Assembly: GCA_964592255.1 (NCBI GenBank)
Contig: CAZQCI010000012.1
Location: forward strand, 1 to 34,098
DNA from: CAZQCI01 sp964592255
Lineage (GTDB): Bacteria; UBA10199; SBBF01
Direction: 5' to 3'
Length of the DNA stretch: 34,098 nucleotides
Below are positions 15,868 to 23,602 of this stretch, in pieces. The first letter of the stretch is position 1; each line of letters begins with the position of its first letter. Made by a program: the position numbers and the translations under genes. The notes under the pieces are model-generated. The model was not told the DNA's origin. It made no database searches and saw nothing but the letters and a program-made list of their open reading frames with translations.

Positions 15868-16803
15868 CTAATGTTCTATGGATTCCAAATATCTTTCAGC
15901 GTCGATGGCAGACATACAACCCGAACCCGCCGCTGTCACCGCTTGACGATAGTAATGATCTTGAACATCACCGCAAGCAAACACGCCCGTCACATTTGTT
16001 TTGGTCGATTTTCCTTCGGTAATAATATAACCCGTAGGGGCTGTAGCGATTTGTCCTTGAAAAAGACGAGTGTTAGGCTCATGCCCGATAGCCACAAACA
16101 AACCTCCGTAAGCGACTTCGGAAACATCACCGGTTTTAACGTTTTTCAATTTTAAAGAAACTAATTTTTGATCCCCCAAAACGTCTTCAACAACCGTGTT
16201 CCATACAAACTTAATTTTTGGATTTTTGAGAGCACGTTCCTGCATAATTTTAGAAGCACGCAATTCCTCACGTCGATGCAATACATGAACTTCACTGGCA
16301 AAACGCGTGAGAAATAAGGCTTCTTCCATCGCCGTATCCCCTCCTCCAACAAGGGCTAACTTTTCTCCACGGAAGAAAGAACCATCACAGGTCGCACAAG
16401 CCGAAACACCTTTTCCCATTAATCTTTTCTCATTAGGTAATCCCAATAATTTAGCCGTGGCTCCCGTTGCGATGATCACCGTTTTGGCTTCAAACAATTC
16501 ATCCCCCACCCATACTTTTTTAGGGTCGGCCTTCAAATCAACCTTTGTGACATCTTTGGTAATCAGTTCCGTCCCAAAACGAGCCGCTTGTTCGCGCCAC
16601 AACATCATAAGTTCCGGGCCCATCACTCCTTTAGGAAAACCAGGATAATTTTCAACATCGGTGGTAATCATTAATTGCCCACCGGACTGATACCCTTCAA
16701 ACAATACTGGTTTTAAATTGGCACGCGCGGCATAAATGGCCGCTGTCAATCCCGCTGGACCAGAACCGATGATAACAACGTTATGGAGTGTGTTTTTAGA
16801 CAT
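15868..16803 (-). CDS. trxB: Thioredoxin-disulfide reductase TrxB
   Basis: Flavoprotein that passes electrons from NADPH to thioredoxin. The FAD-binding GSGPAG is at 13-18, the redox-active CATC at 136-139, and the NADPH-binding GGGDTAMEEA follows at about 153-162; the closing FACGDVQDHYYRQAVTAAGSGC is the C-terminal FAD motif. At 311 residues it is the usual low-molecular-weight form. It is divergent from the gene at 16893 with an 89-bp spacer holding facing promoters. No ribosome binding site is seen, and the predicted transcript start is almost at the ATG. Confidence 0.97.
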   Translation of the reverse strand: MSKNTLHNVVIIGSGPAGLTAAIYAARANLKPVLFEGYQSGGQLMITTDVENYPGFPKGVMGPELMMLWREQAARFGTELITKDVTKVDLKADPKKVWVGDELFEAKTVIIATGATAKLLGLPNEKRLMGKGVSACATCDGSFFRGEKLALVGGGDTAMEEALFLTRFASEVHVLHRREELRASKIMQERALKNPKIKFVWNTVVEDVLGDQKLVSLKLKNVKTGDVSEVAYGGLFVAIGHEPNTRLFQGQIATAPTGYIITEGKSTKTNVTGVFACGDVQDHYYRQAVTAAGSGCMSAIDAERYLESIEH

Positions 16804-16811
16804 AGAAAATT

Positions 16812-16839
16812 TTCATACCAAATCATCGTAAGATTGCAA
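16812..16839 (-). promoter_or_regulatory. Candidate promoter for trxB
   Basis: On the minus strand TTGCAA (-35, 16834-16839) and TATGAA (-10, 16812-16817) are spaced by 16 bases. Transcription would start within a few bases of the ATG, implying a leaderless or nearly leaderless message. Confidence 0.45.
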
Positions 16840-16850
16840 TCACTATTCCG

Positions 16851-16879
16851 TTGCGTCCTTACTTAACTTTCTGTATTCT
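16851..16879 (+). promoter_or_regulatory. Candidate promoter for the protease-propeller-barrel gene
   Basis: TTGCGT (16851-16856) and TATTCT (16874-16879) are 17 bases apart, with the start codon 13 bases past the -10 box. There is no Shine-Dalgarno, so the leader would be very short. Confidence 0.4.
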
Positions 16880-16892
16880 CATGTGAATTTTC

Positions 16893-19800
16893 ATGAAACG
16901 TCTCTTTTCTTTTCTGGTCGCCTTCACTTTTTTCTTACAAAGTTTTCCTGCAATAAGTGCTGTTTTTAATCCTTCGGATCAGTTTTATACCATCAAGACG
17001 GCGCATTTCTTTATCCACTATCCTCATGGGGTGGAATCGGTGGCTCAAAACGCTTCTGAAATTGCCGAAACAGTTTATTCCAAACTATCAACCAAACTCG
17101 ACTGGAAACCCTGGGGCCGCACCCACATGGTTCTTGTCGATCAAACCGACACGGCCAATGGAATGGCCACCGTCATTCCAGCTAATTATCTGTTATTATT
17201 TGTCACCCCTCCCAAAGCGGGCACATCGTTGGATAATTATAAAAATTATTTAGACATGCTGATCACGCACGAACTCACCCACATTCTACATATCGATCAG
17301 CATCACAAATTTGCCAATCCATTCCATTGGTTGTTTGGAAAAATTGTGGCGCCCAACGGTTTAACTCCCGGATGGATGCGCGAAGGAATGGCCGCTTGGG
17401 AAGAGTCGGTAGAAACAGGTCGTGGGCGTGGCAATTCCTCGTACAGCGACATGTTGTTACGCGCCTCTATTTACGATAACAACTTTCCCGCCATTGACCA
17501 GGCTGCAGGGCTTCAAAAACATTGGCCTGGAAGCGACAGCCAGTACATTTACGGCGTTAAATTTTGGCAATGGATTTCCAAAAAATATGGCGAAGAGACT
17601 ATCGCTCAATACATGAAAAAATACTCCTCCGGTCTTTGGTTGTTTTCACTCAACAACAAAGCCAAAAAAGTATGGGGAAAAAGTTTTTATGTTTTATGGA
17701 AAGAGTGGCAAGATGATCTGCGTATTCAATACGCTAAAACTAAATCGGATTTAACGGAAAAAGGACTTACTTCTTTTAATACTTTCATCGATAACGAAAG
17801 CGTTCTTAAAACAATGACCCCTCAGCCTTCCGGCATTGGATATGCTTACCTGGAAGAGAGTATTGACGAAGGGGGTCGAATCGTTCTTTTCACACAGACT
17901 GGAAACCCACCCACACTCATTAAAAGATTAAGCGAAGGGCAAATGGCCTTTAGCAAAGACAGTGGCAGTGTGCTGGCCTACTCCTCTACTTCAGGGGTAG
18001 AGCCTTACACCGCCTATGATGAAGTTTTCCTCTACGATTTGCTCACAAAAAAAACAACGCGTGCTTATGAAAAAGCAGATCCTCGTCAATCGTTGCGTGC
18101 CACAGATCCGGACTTTGCGCCTTTTGATGGTGGAAAACGTTGGCTCGTGATGGTACGCACCCAGCTTGGAACCAGTAACTTGTACGCTTATGATATTTTG
18201 GAAAAGAAAGGTTATTACTTAACTAACGCTCCAGCCTATACAGAATTTGCCAATCCGCGATTTTCTCCCGATGGAGAAAAAATAGCCGTCTCCCGGCACG
18301 ATCCCAATGGAAACCGCGATATTGTTTTATATACAAAAACAGGGGATGAAATTAAAAAAATTACTGACGATGCCGCCAACGATCACACTCCCGTATGGTC
18401 TCCAGATGGACGATGTGTTTATTATACGTCGGATTCAAATGGCATTTCCAATATTTATCGTTACGATACCTATTCAGCGCAAGTCACACAAATAACCAAT
18501 GTCCTTACCGGAGTGTTTGAACCACAAATCTCACCGGATGGAAAAAAGCTTTACGCTTCTTATTACACCAGCCACGGCACTCATTTAGCTTGGATGGAGG
18601 TACCAGAAGTACCTGCCCCTCCTCCAGCGCCAGCAGTCACACCAAATTCTGATAGCACAACCGGGCAATCTGTTTCTTTGTTAAATTATGGAGAAGAATT
18701 AGATCAAAAAGTAACACCAGCTCCGTCTTTTAATGTGCCCAACAGTTTTGGAATGAATGAGCAAAGCCTACCGCACGCTCAACAAGAACAAGCTGCTCAA
18801 GCAGAACCGCAGCCAACGCAACAAAAAACAGAAGGATCTTCAAATACAACCGAAACTAAAACAACAGCACCGATTCCTCCCAGCACTTACACCTCTTATC
18901 TTCAAAGCAAACAGCCACCAGCGCTGGACGCCGTCAATTTAACCGGTGCTAAAAAATACAATGCATTTCCTCAAGTGCTGGTACCGCGCTACATCGTACC
19001 CACTTTCTCTACTTTGGACTCCGCTTTTTTATTTGGATTTTCTACCGGACGCTTTGATCCGCTCTACCGACATTCTTGGAATCTTTATACCAATTACCGT
19101 ACCGATGCGAGTTTCTTAGGGGGAGGTGTTAATTATGCCTATACCCGCTACAATCCAGCTTTCTTTGCAGGGGCTGCGCGTTACGCACTTAACTGGGGAG
19201 ATATTTTTGGCACAGGAGATGATTTCTTCGAAGACCGCGTTCAAGGGTATGTAGGCACCTCTTTCACTTTTCGACAATTACCCAACCAATCTTTCAGTCT
19301 TAATTATTTTTTCGAAACACGGGATAATTTAACCGATATCCCTGCCGGTTATACTTTGCCAAATTTGGCTCATTATGCAGGCCTACATTTTCAATACTTA
19401 TTTTCGCGTACAAAATTTTTTCCAGAATCCATCAGCCCTGAAAACGGTTTTTTTGGGAAACTTGCTTTCGATATCACCGACTCCGCCTTAGGCTCTGATG
19501 ACTTAAATGAGCAACGTATTTTAACAGGGGATGTCCGTTATTATTTTGAAATGCCGTGGAGCAACCATCACGTTCTCGGTGTGCGTGCAGCCGGAGGCTT
19601 TGCGTGGGGGGACCCTCAATTTGCAGGTTCTTTCCGTTTAGGCGGCCCATTTGGAGAAGGAAATTTGGCCGGATATAGTGACCGTTTGTTTCCTTTAAGA
19701 GGGCTTCCTGGAATTACTTTTGAAGGAGATCGGGCACTCTTGTTTTCGGCCGAATATCGGCTTCCCATCGCTGATGTGGAGCGCGGGATAGGGACACTCC

Positions 19801-20084
19801 CTATCTTCCTTAACAAAATTCACGCCGCTTTTTTTACAGATTACGGCGATATTTGGTTTAAAGGAGACAAAGACAACCAAGGATTTTTCGACAGCTTTCT
19901 GTTAGGCGCGGGTGCTGAATTGCAAGGTGATTTTGTGATCGGCTACGGGCTTCCCGTAACTGCGCGGCTCGGCTACGCTGTCATTCTCGCCAACCGCGAT
20001 CGGATTGTAGGCTTATCGGATAGTTTTACAGGAATCCCCCTCACCAGCGGAACCTTCTACCTGCAATTCGGCACATCATTTTAA
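16893..20084 (+). CDS. Exported fusion of metalloprotease-like domain, TolB-type propeller and Omp85-like barrel (1063 aa)
   Basis: Three parts in one exported chain. A signal peptide (about 1-23, ending FPAISA) leads into a peptidase-MA-like region with HELTH at 126-130 and a likely third zinc ligand, Glu164, in WMREGMAAW. From about 310 to 565 there are propeller repeats of the PD40/TolB type (FSPDGEKIAV, WSPDGRCVYY, ISPDGKKLY). A Pro/Gln/Thr-rich linker runs from about 569 to 689. From about 690 to the end is a beta-barrel of the bacterial surface antigen (Omp85-like) type, with FRLGGPFGEGNLAGY, LRGLPG and SAEYRLPI and a terminal Phe. It probably sits in the outer membrane with the protease and propeller in the periplasm. 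The spacer of 9 bp to the facing radical SAM gene holds no terminator. Domain calls are good; whether it is an active protease is unproven. Confidence 0.88.
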   Translation: MKRLFSFLVAFTFFLQSFPAISAVFNPSDQFYTIKTAHFFIHYPHGVESVAQNASEIAETVYSKLSTKLDWKPWGRTHMVLVDQTDTANGMATVIPANYLLLFVTPPKAGTSLDNYKNYLDMLITHELTHILHIDQHHKFANPFHWLFGKIVAPNGLTPGWMREGMAAWEESVETGRGRGNSSYSDMLLRASIYDNNFPAIDQAAGLQKHWPGSDSQYIYGVKFWQWISKKYGEETIAQYMKKYSSGLWLFSLNNKAKKVWGKSFYVLWKEWQDDLRIQYAKTKSDLTEKGLTSFNTFIDNESVLKTMTPQPSGIGYAYLEESIDEGGRIVLFTQTGNPPTLIKRLSEGQMAFSKDSGSVLAYSSTSGVEPYTAYDEVFLYDLLTKKTTRAYEKADPRQSLRATDPDFAPFDGGKRWLVMVRTQLGTSNLYAYDILEKKGYYLTNAPAYTEFANPRFSPDGEKIAVSRHDPNGNRDIVLYTKTGDEIKKITDDAANDHTPVWSPDGRCVYYTSDSNGISNIYRYDTYSAQVTQITNVLTGVFEPQISPDGKKLYASYYTSHGTHLAWMEVPEVPAPPPAPAVTPNSDSTTGQSVSLLNYGEELDQKVTPAPSFNVPNSFGMNEQSLPHAQQEQAAQAEPQPTQQKTEGSSNTTETKTTAPIPPSTYTSYLQSKQPPALDAVNLTGAKKYNAFPQVLVPRYIVPTFSTLDSAFLFGFSTGRFDPLYRHSWNLYTNYRTDASFLGGGVNYAYTRYNPAFFAGAARYALNWGDIFGTGDDFFEDRVQGYVGTSFTFRQLPNQSFSLNYFFETRDNLTDIPAGYTLPNLAHYAGLHFQYLFSRTKFFPESISPENGFFGKLAFDITDSALGSDDLNEQRILTGDVRYYFEMPWSNHHVLGVRAAGGFAWGDPQFAGSFRLGGPFGEGNLAGYSDRLFPLRGLPGITFEGDRALLFSAEYRLPIADVERGIGTLPIFLNKIHAAFFTDYGDIWFKGDKDNQGFFDSFLLGAGAELQGDFVIGYGLPVTARLGYAVILANRDRIVGLSDSFTGIPLTSGTFYLQFGTSF

Positions 20085-20093
20085 GAAGAGAAA

Positions 20094-21059
20094 TTAACGA
20101 CGCACCCATTCACCAATACGCTGAAGAGTAACAGGAGCTTGAGATTCCGCACGGCAAGCATACCAGCATACATCGCAATCGATGTCGCCAAACTTATCCG
20201 GGGAGTATTCGGTATAATGGGTCACACGAGGGGTTTCCGAACAGGGCTGAATATAACCATCGGGGGTCACGGTTACCCAACGTTGCCCGGCTTTACAACC
20301 ACCGATTTTTTGGTGTTCAAAAAAGATAGGGACATGGTTGAAAAAATATTCGGAAGAAAGAATATTACGATTTTGTTTCTTTAAACTTTTTAATTCCTCA
20401 ATCACTTCTTTCAAATGTACCTTTTCTTCGGGAGGAATTGTTTCGGTATCGTTATCCGCCTTGACCGCAGCATACGCGCTAAAAGAACTTTTAATTCCCC
20501 ATTCATGCGTTTTGCGGGCAATATCAGCGACCTGATCCAAATTAGAACGCATGATGATTGTGTTAAGAACAATATTATTAAATCCTTTATCACGAATTTT
20601 AGGAATTAAATCGGAGATGTGATTCACTAAGTTAGGAATACCACGTACTTTGTCATGGCGTTCATCGAGATAGTCCATCGAAATAGTTAATTGATCCAAC
20701 CCGGCCTCTTGAAGAGCCATGGCTTTATCCAAAGTCAACAACCCTGCATTGGTGATGATCGCTGTATAAATGGTGTGAGGTTTCACTTGGCGGACAATGT
20801 CATAAATATCGTTTCGCAGAAGCGGTTCACCACCATTAATAGACACAACAATCGGACGAATTTTTTTGATCACCGGGCCATAATCACGCAACCGCGGGCC
20901 TGCATCCATGGTCCAGCAAACACAAAAGTGACATGTCGCATTACAGCTTTTAATCACTTCCATATTCACCAAAACAGGCCGATTGTTCCAAACAATATCC
21001 GCATAACGAATAAACCCTTTTAATCTTTTGGAGGAACTTATTTTAGAGGCAATAGACAT
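20094..21059 (-). CDS. Radical SAM protein with SPASM-like C-terminus
   Basis: A 321-residue radical SAM enzyme. The SAM-cluster motif CNATCHFC gives Cys39, Cys43 and Cys46, and GGEP follows at 76-79. The C-terminus holds further Cys at 255, 273, 295, 298 and 302 (GCKAG, QPCSE, CDVCWYACR), as in SPASM or twitch domains that bind an extra Fe-S cluster. The reaction is not clear from sequence. It lies 5 bp after the nucleotidyltransferase/CDP-alcohol phosphotransferase gene on the same strand, so a role in making or altering a lipid head group is a reasonable guess; peptide or sugar modification is also possible. No Shine-Dalgarno is visible, consistent with coupling. Confidence 0.9.
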   Translation of the reverse strand: MSIASKISSSKRLKGFIRYADIVWNNRPVLVNMEVIKSCNATCHFCVCWTMDAGPRLRDYGPVIKKIRPIVVSINGGEPLLRNDIYDIVRQVKPHTIYTAIITNAGLLTLDKAMALQEAGLDQLTISMDYLDERHDKVRGIPNLVNHISDLIPKIRDKGFNNIVLNTIIMRSNLDQVADIARKTHEWGIKSSFSAYAAVKADNDTETIPPEEKVHLKEVIEELKSLKKQNRNILSSEYFFNHVPIFFEHQKIGGCKAGQRWVTVTPDGYIQPCSETPRVTHYTEYSPDKFGDIDCDVCWYACRAESQAPVTLQRIGEWVRR

Positions 21060-21064
21060 AATAA

Positions 21065-22480
21065 TCAGCGTGGAACAGAGGATTCTTTAGAAAACCCTTC
21101 AGCCTTAAAAAGTTTAGAGGTAAGCAACACAATCCATGTAGCATTCGATCCAATTAAACAAAGCCAAAGAATGACTTTAAGCTGCCCAAATAACGCCAAA
21201 CAGAAAAAAAACAGAGCAAAGAAATCGCGCTTAACCATGAATTGTATTTTGGCGAGAAACTTTTTGAAAAAACCGGCTTGATGAATATTACGTTGAAAAT
21301 CCTTTTGAATCGTCACCAAACTCCCCGAGCCGGTATTACGAATCAGATAAGTAAACATCACCAACAACGTCATCAGCAAACCTAAAACCGTTAAAGTGCC
21401 CACAGGAGCAATGTGAGCATAATGTTGTCGGGACATCCCAATAATAACGGCAAACATATAAAGCATATAAGTGAAGTTATCACTGATCGTGTCAAGCCAC
21501 TGCCCCATTTTAGAAGCGGTCATTTTAAGCTTAGAAACCTCCCCATCACAGCCATCCATAATGGAGGAAAGCTGAAAGAAAAACGCCCCCCATAACACCG
21601 ACCAATAATCTCCTTTGGCCGTCAAATAGGCAGAAAGAATACCCACTAACGTTGTGATACCGGTCACATGATTAGCAGAGAGTGGTGTTTTTACAAAAAA
21701 ACGGCTCATGAACAAAGAAATCGGCCGGTTTAAATTGCGAGAAATAATCCCATCGGTTGGCTTACGGCAGGCTTGAAAAAGTTGTTTTTCGGCAAAACGC
21801 AACGCCTCAGGAGTATCGACATCTTGCCAAAACCCATCACCAATATCATAAGCCCCCATCTGATTACGGGCCGCCAACAATTGAATACCATCTGATAAAG
21901 AACAATTGCCGTCTTTTTTCGCTTCTTCTAAAACATCAAATAAACCAGGGGAACATAAGAACATCCCGGTATCAATGGCATTATAATCTGTTAACTGCTT
22001 ACCAATACGGCTAATGTGCTGACCTTCCACAACCACCTTAGTTGCATCATCCATATCGAAAATATCATTTATTTTTCGGTCCACCGCCAAAATAGCCTTC
22101 TGGCCACCCAAAGGAACCTGTTTCAAATTTTCCAATGTTTTGGGATCAAAAATATGGTCCGACATGAGTAAAACAAAGTTTTCTTTAATATAAGGACGAG
22201 CTGCTAATACGGAAATACCATTGGATTTCTTCCAATCATCATTTTCAACAAAACGCAGGGTAACTCCCAAAGAGTATTTCTGTAACTCATTGATAATAAT
22301 GTCTTTTTTATAGCCAACAACAATGACAAAGTCACGAATACCGGCCTTTTTAGATGAAAGGATAATCCGTTTAATAAGAGACAAGCCTGCCAAACTACGT
22401 AGGGGTTTTGGGGCTGAATGGGCCCCTTCACTCAGTCTGCTCCCGTTACCGGCAGCAATAATAAGAGCGGTTTTAATCAT
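21065..22480 (-). CDS. Bifunctional sugar/alcohol-phosphate nucleotidyltransferase and CDP-alcohol phosphotransferase (IPCT/DIPPS-like)
   Basis: 471 residues with two enzymes fused. Residues 1-~235 are a nucleotidyltransferase (AAGNGSRL 9-16, APKPL, SDH 107-109, WQDVDTPE). Residues ~240-471 form a membrane CDP-alcohol phosphotransferase: the motif is DGCDG..SK..G..D..D with Asp309, Asp312, Gly326, Asp330 and Asp334, surrounded by about six hydrophobic segments. The usual Ala-Arg in this motif is Ser-Lys. The same layout is known from inositol-1-phosphate cytidylyltransferase/di-myo-inositol-phosphate synthases, where the first half activates the alcohol with CTP and the second transfers it. 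Here the acceptor may be a lipid or another polyol phosphate. AAGGGGG just upstream supports the start. First gene of the leftward lipid unit. Confidence 0.9.
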   Translation of the reverse strand: MIKTALIIAAGNGSRLSEGAHSAPKPLRSLAGLSLIKRIILSSKKAGIRDFVIVVGYKKDIIINELQKYSLGVTLRFVENDDWKKSNGISVLAARPYIKENFVLLMSDHIFDPKTLENLKQVPLGGQKAILAVDRKINDIFDMDDATKVVVEGQHISRIGKQLTDYNAIDTGMFLCSPGLFDVLEEAKKDGNCSLSDGIQLLAARNQMGAYDIGDGFWQDVDTPEALRFAEKQLFQACRKPTDGIISRNLNRPISLFMSRFFVKTPLSANHVTGITTLVGILSAYLTAKGDYWSVLWGAFFFQLSSIMDGCDGEVSKLKMTASKMGQWLDTISDNFTYMLYMFAVIIGMSRQHYAHIAPVGTLTVLGLLMTLLVMFTYLIRNTGSGSLVTIQKDFQRNIHQAGFFKKFLAKIQFMVKRDFFALFFFCLALFGQLKVILWLCLIGSNATWIVLLTSKLFKAEGFSKESSVPR

Positions 22481-22563
22481 GAAGGCCCCCTTCTACGGTA
22501 AATAAATAAAAAAGTCAATGAAAGGGACACCCCTCAGTCATGGATAGCAACCTAATGGTTTCT

Positions 22564-22592
22564 TTGACAAATTACCGATTGTTCTGTAAATC
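22564..22592 (+). promoter_or_regulatory. Candidate promoter for the flippase-like gene and plsB
   Basis: A perfect -35 TTGACA (22564-22569) stands 17 bases before TAAATC (22587-22592). The ATG at 22604 is 12 bases past the -10 box and has no Shine-Dalgarno, so the message would be nearly leaderless. The 123-bp spacer must also carry the leftward promoter, which I could not place. Confidence 0.5.
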
Positions 22593-22603
22593 TTTAGTCC
22601 TTT

Positions 22604-23602
22604 ATGCCCATTAAACTTCTGATTCGTGTCATCTTTTTTGTTATTGGGGCCTTTCTCCTTTATCATTTAATCCAAAAATTCGGCGCCGACCAATTGATAG
22701 GGGCTTTCAAAAGCATGGGATGGAATATTATTTACATTCTCATCATCCCCATCTTCTGGCTTTTAGTGCAAACGCATGCCTGGCAACTCACTGTGGAAGA
22801 AACTGGACAGCACATCACTTTTTGGCATCTCTTCTGTATTAAAATGAGTGGTGATGCAGCCAATACCTTTACCCCTTTAGGCTTTATGGGCGGCGACCCA
22901 GTACGTTTTTCGATGATGAAGAAAAAAATGCCCGGCAGCTTAAGTGCTGCCTCCATTGTACTGGACCGTACGATGCAATCTCTCTCAATTGTTTTTTTAC
23001 TGATTGTGAGTTTGCTCTTGGCCTCCTTTTCTTTAAATCTACCTCACACGTGGAAAATTGTTTTTCCCATCGTAACAGCCTTGATGGTTCTAATTCTCTG
23101 GTTTTTCATCCATCACCAGAAAAACGGTTTTTTTGAAAAATTCTTTTTGAAATTACACAAACTGGGAATCAAAAAAAAGCTGATCGAATCTCTCTTGGAA
23201 CATTTGGCCGAAACCGACAAAAGAATCTCACATTTCTACCACCACAACCGTCTGCGATTTTTGAGTTGTTTTTCCTATCACGTCACAGGTCGTTTTTTGG
23301 GTGTTGTGGAAATTTACCTTATTGCCCATTTTTTAGGGACTCCTTTAAGCTGGCTGGGGGCCTTATTCATGGCTTCCTTGGCGGTTTTGGTTAATATCCT
23401 TTTCGTTTTTATTCCAGGAAGCATGGGAGTCATGGAAGGGGCTTACGGCGCTTTGTGCTTGCTATTGGGAGTCAATCCCGTTGCAGGAGTAGCCATTCAA
23501 TTAGTGCGACGGCTACGGGCGTTTTTTTGGATATCGCTAGGAGTCATTTTTATGCTAGCCTACTCCCCAAAAGCGCTTTATGGAAACACTCAAAAAAATT
23601 GA
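22604..23602 (+). CDS. Flippase-like membrane protein (LPG synthase transmembrane / UPF0104 family)
   Basis: A 332-residue multi-pass membrane protein with about eight hydrophobic segments. It has the family landmarks GDAANTFTPLGFMGGDPVRF (about 83-102), ASIVLDRTMQ, and the late FIPGSMGVMEGAYG segment. Members of this family (the MprF N-terminal half, AglD, bacterial UPF0104) are thought to move lipids or lipid-linked sugars across the membrane. Its 3' end overlaps plsB by 23 bp, and it is divergent from the CDP-alcohol phosphotransferase gene, which places a lipid transporter between head-group and acyl-transfer enzymes. Substrate unknown. Confidence 0.88.
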   Translation: MPIKLLIRVIFFVIGAFLLYHLIQKFGADQLIGAFKSMGWNIIYILIIPIFWLLVQTHAWQLTVEETGQHITFWHLFCIKMSGDAANTFTPLGFMGGDPVRFSMMKKKMPGSLSAASIVLDRTMQSLSIVFLLIVSLLLASFSLNLPHTWKIVFPIVTALMVLILWFFIHHQKNGFFEKFFLKLHKLGIKKKLIESLLEHLAETDKRISHFYHHNRLRFLSCFSYHVTGRFLGVVEIYLIAHFLGTPLSWLGALFMASLAVLVNILFVFIPGSMGVMEGAYGALCLLLGVNPVAGVAIQLVRRLRAFFWISLGVIFMLAYSPKALYGNTQKN

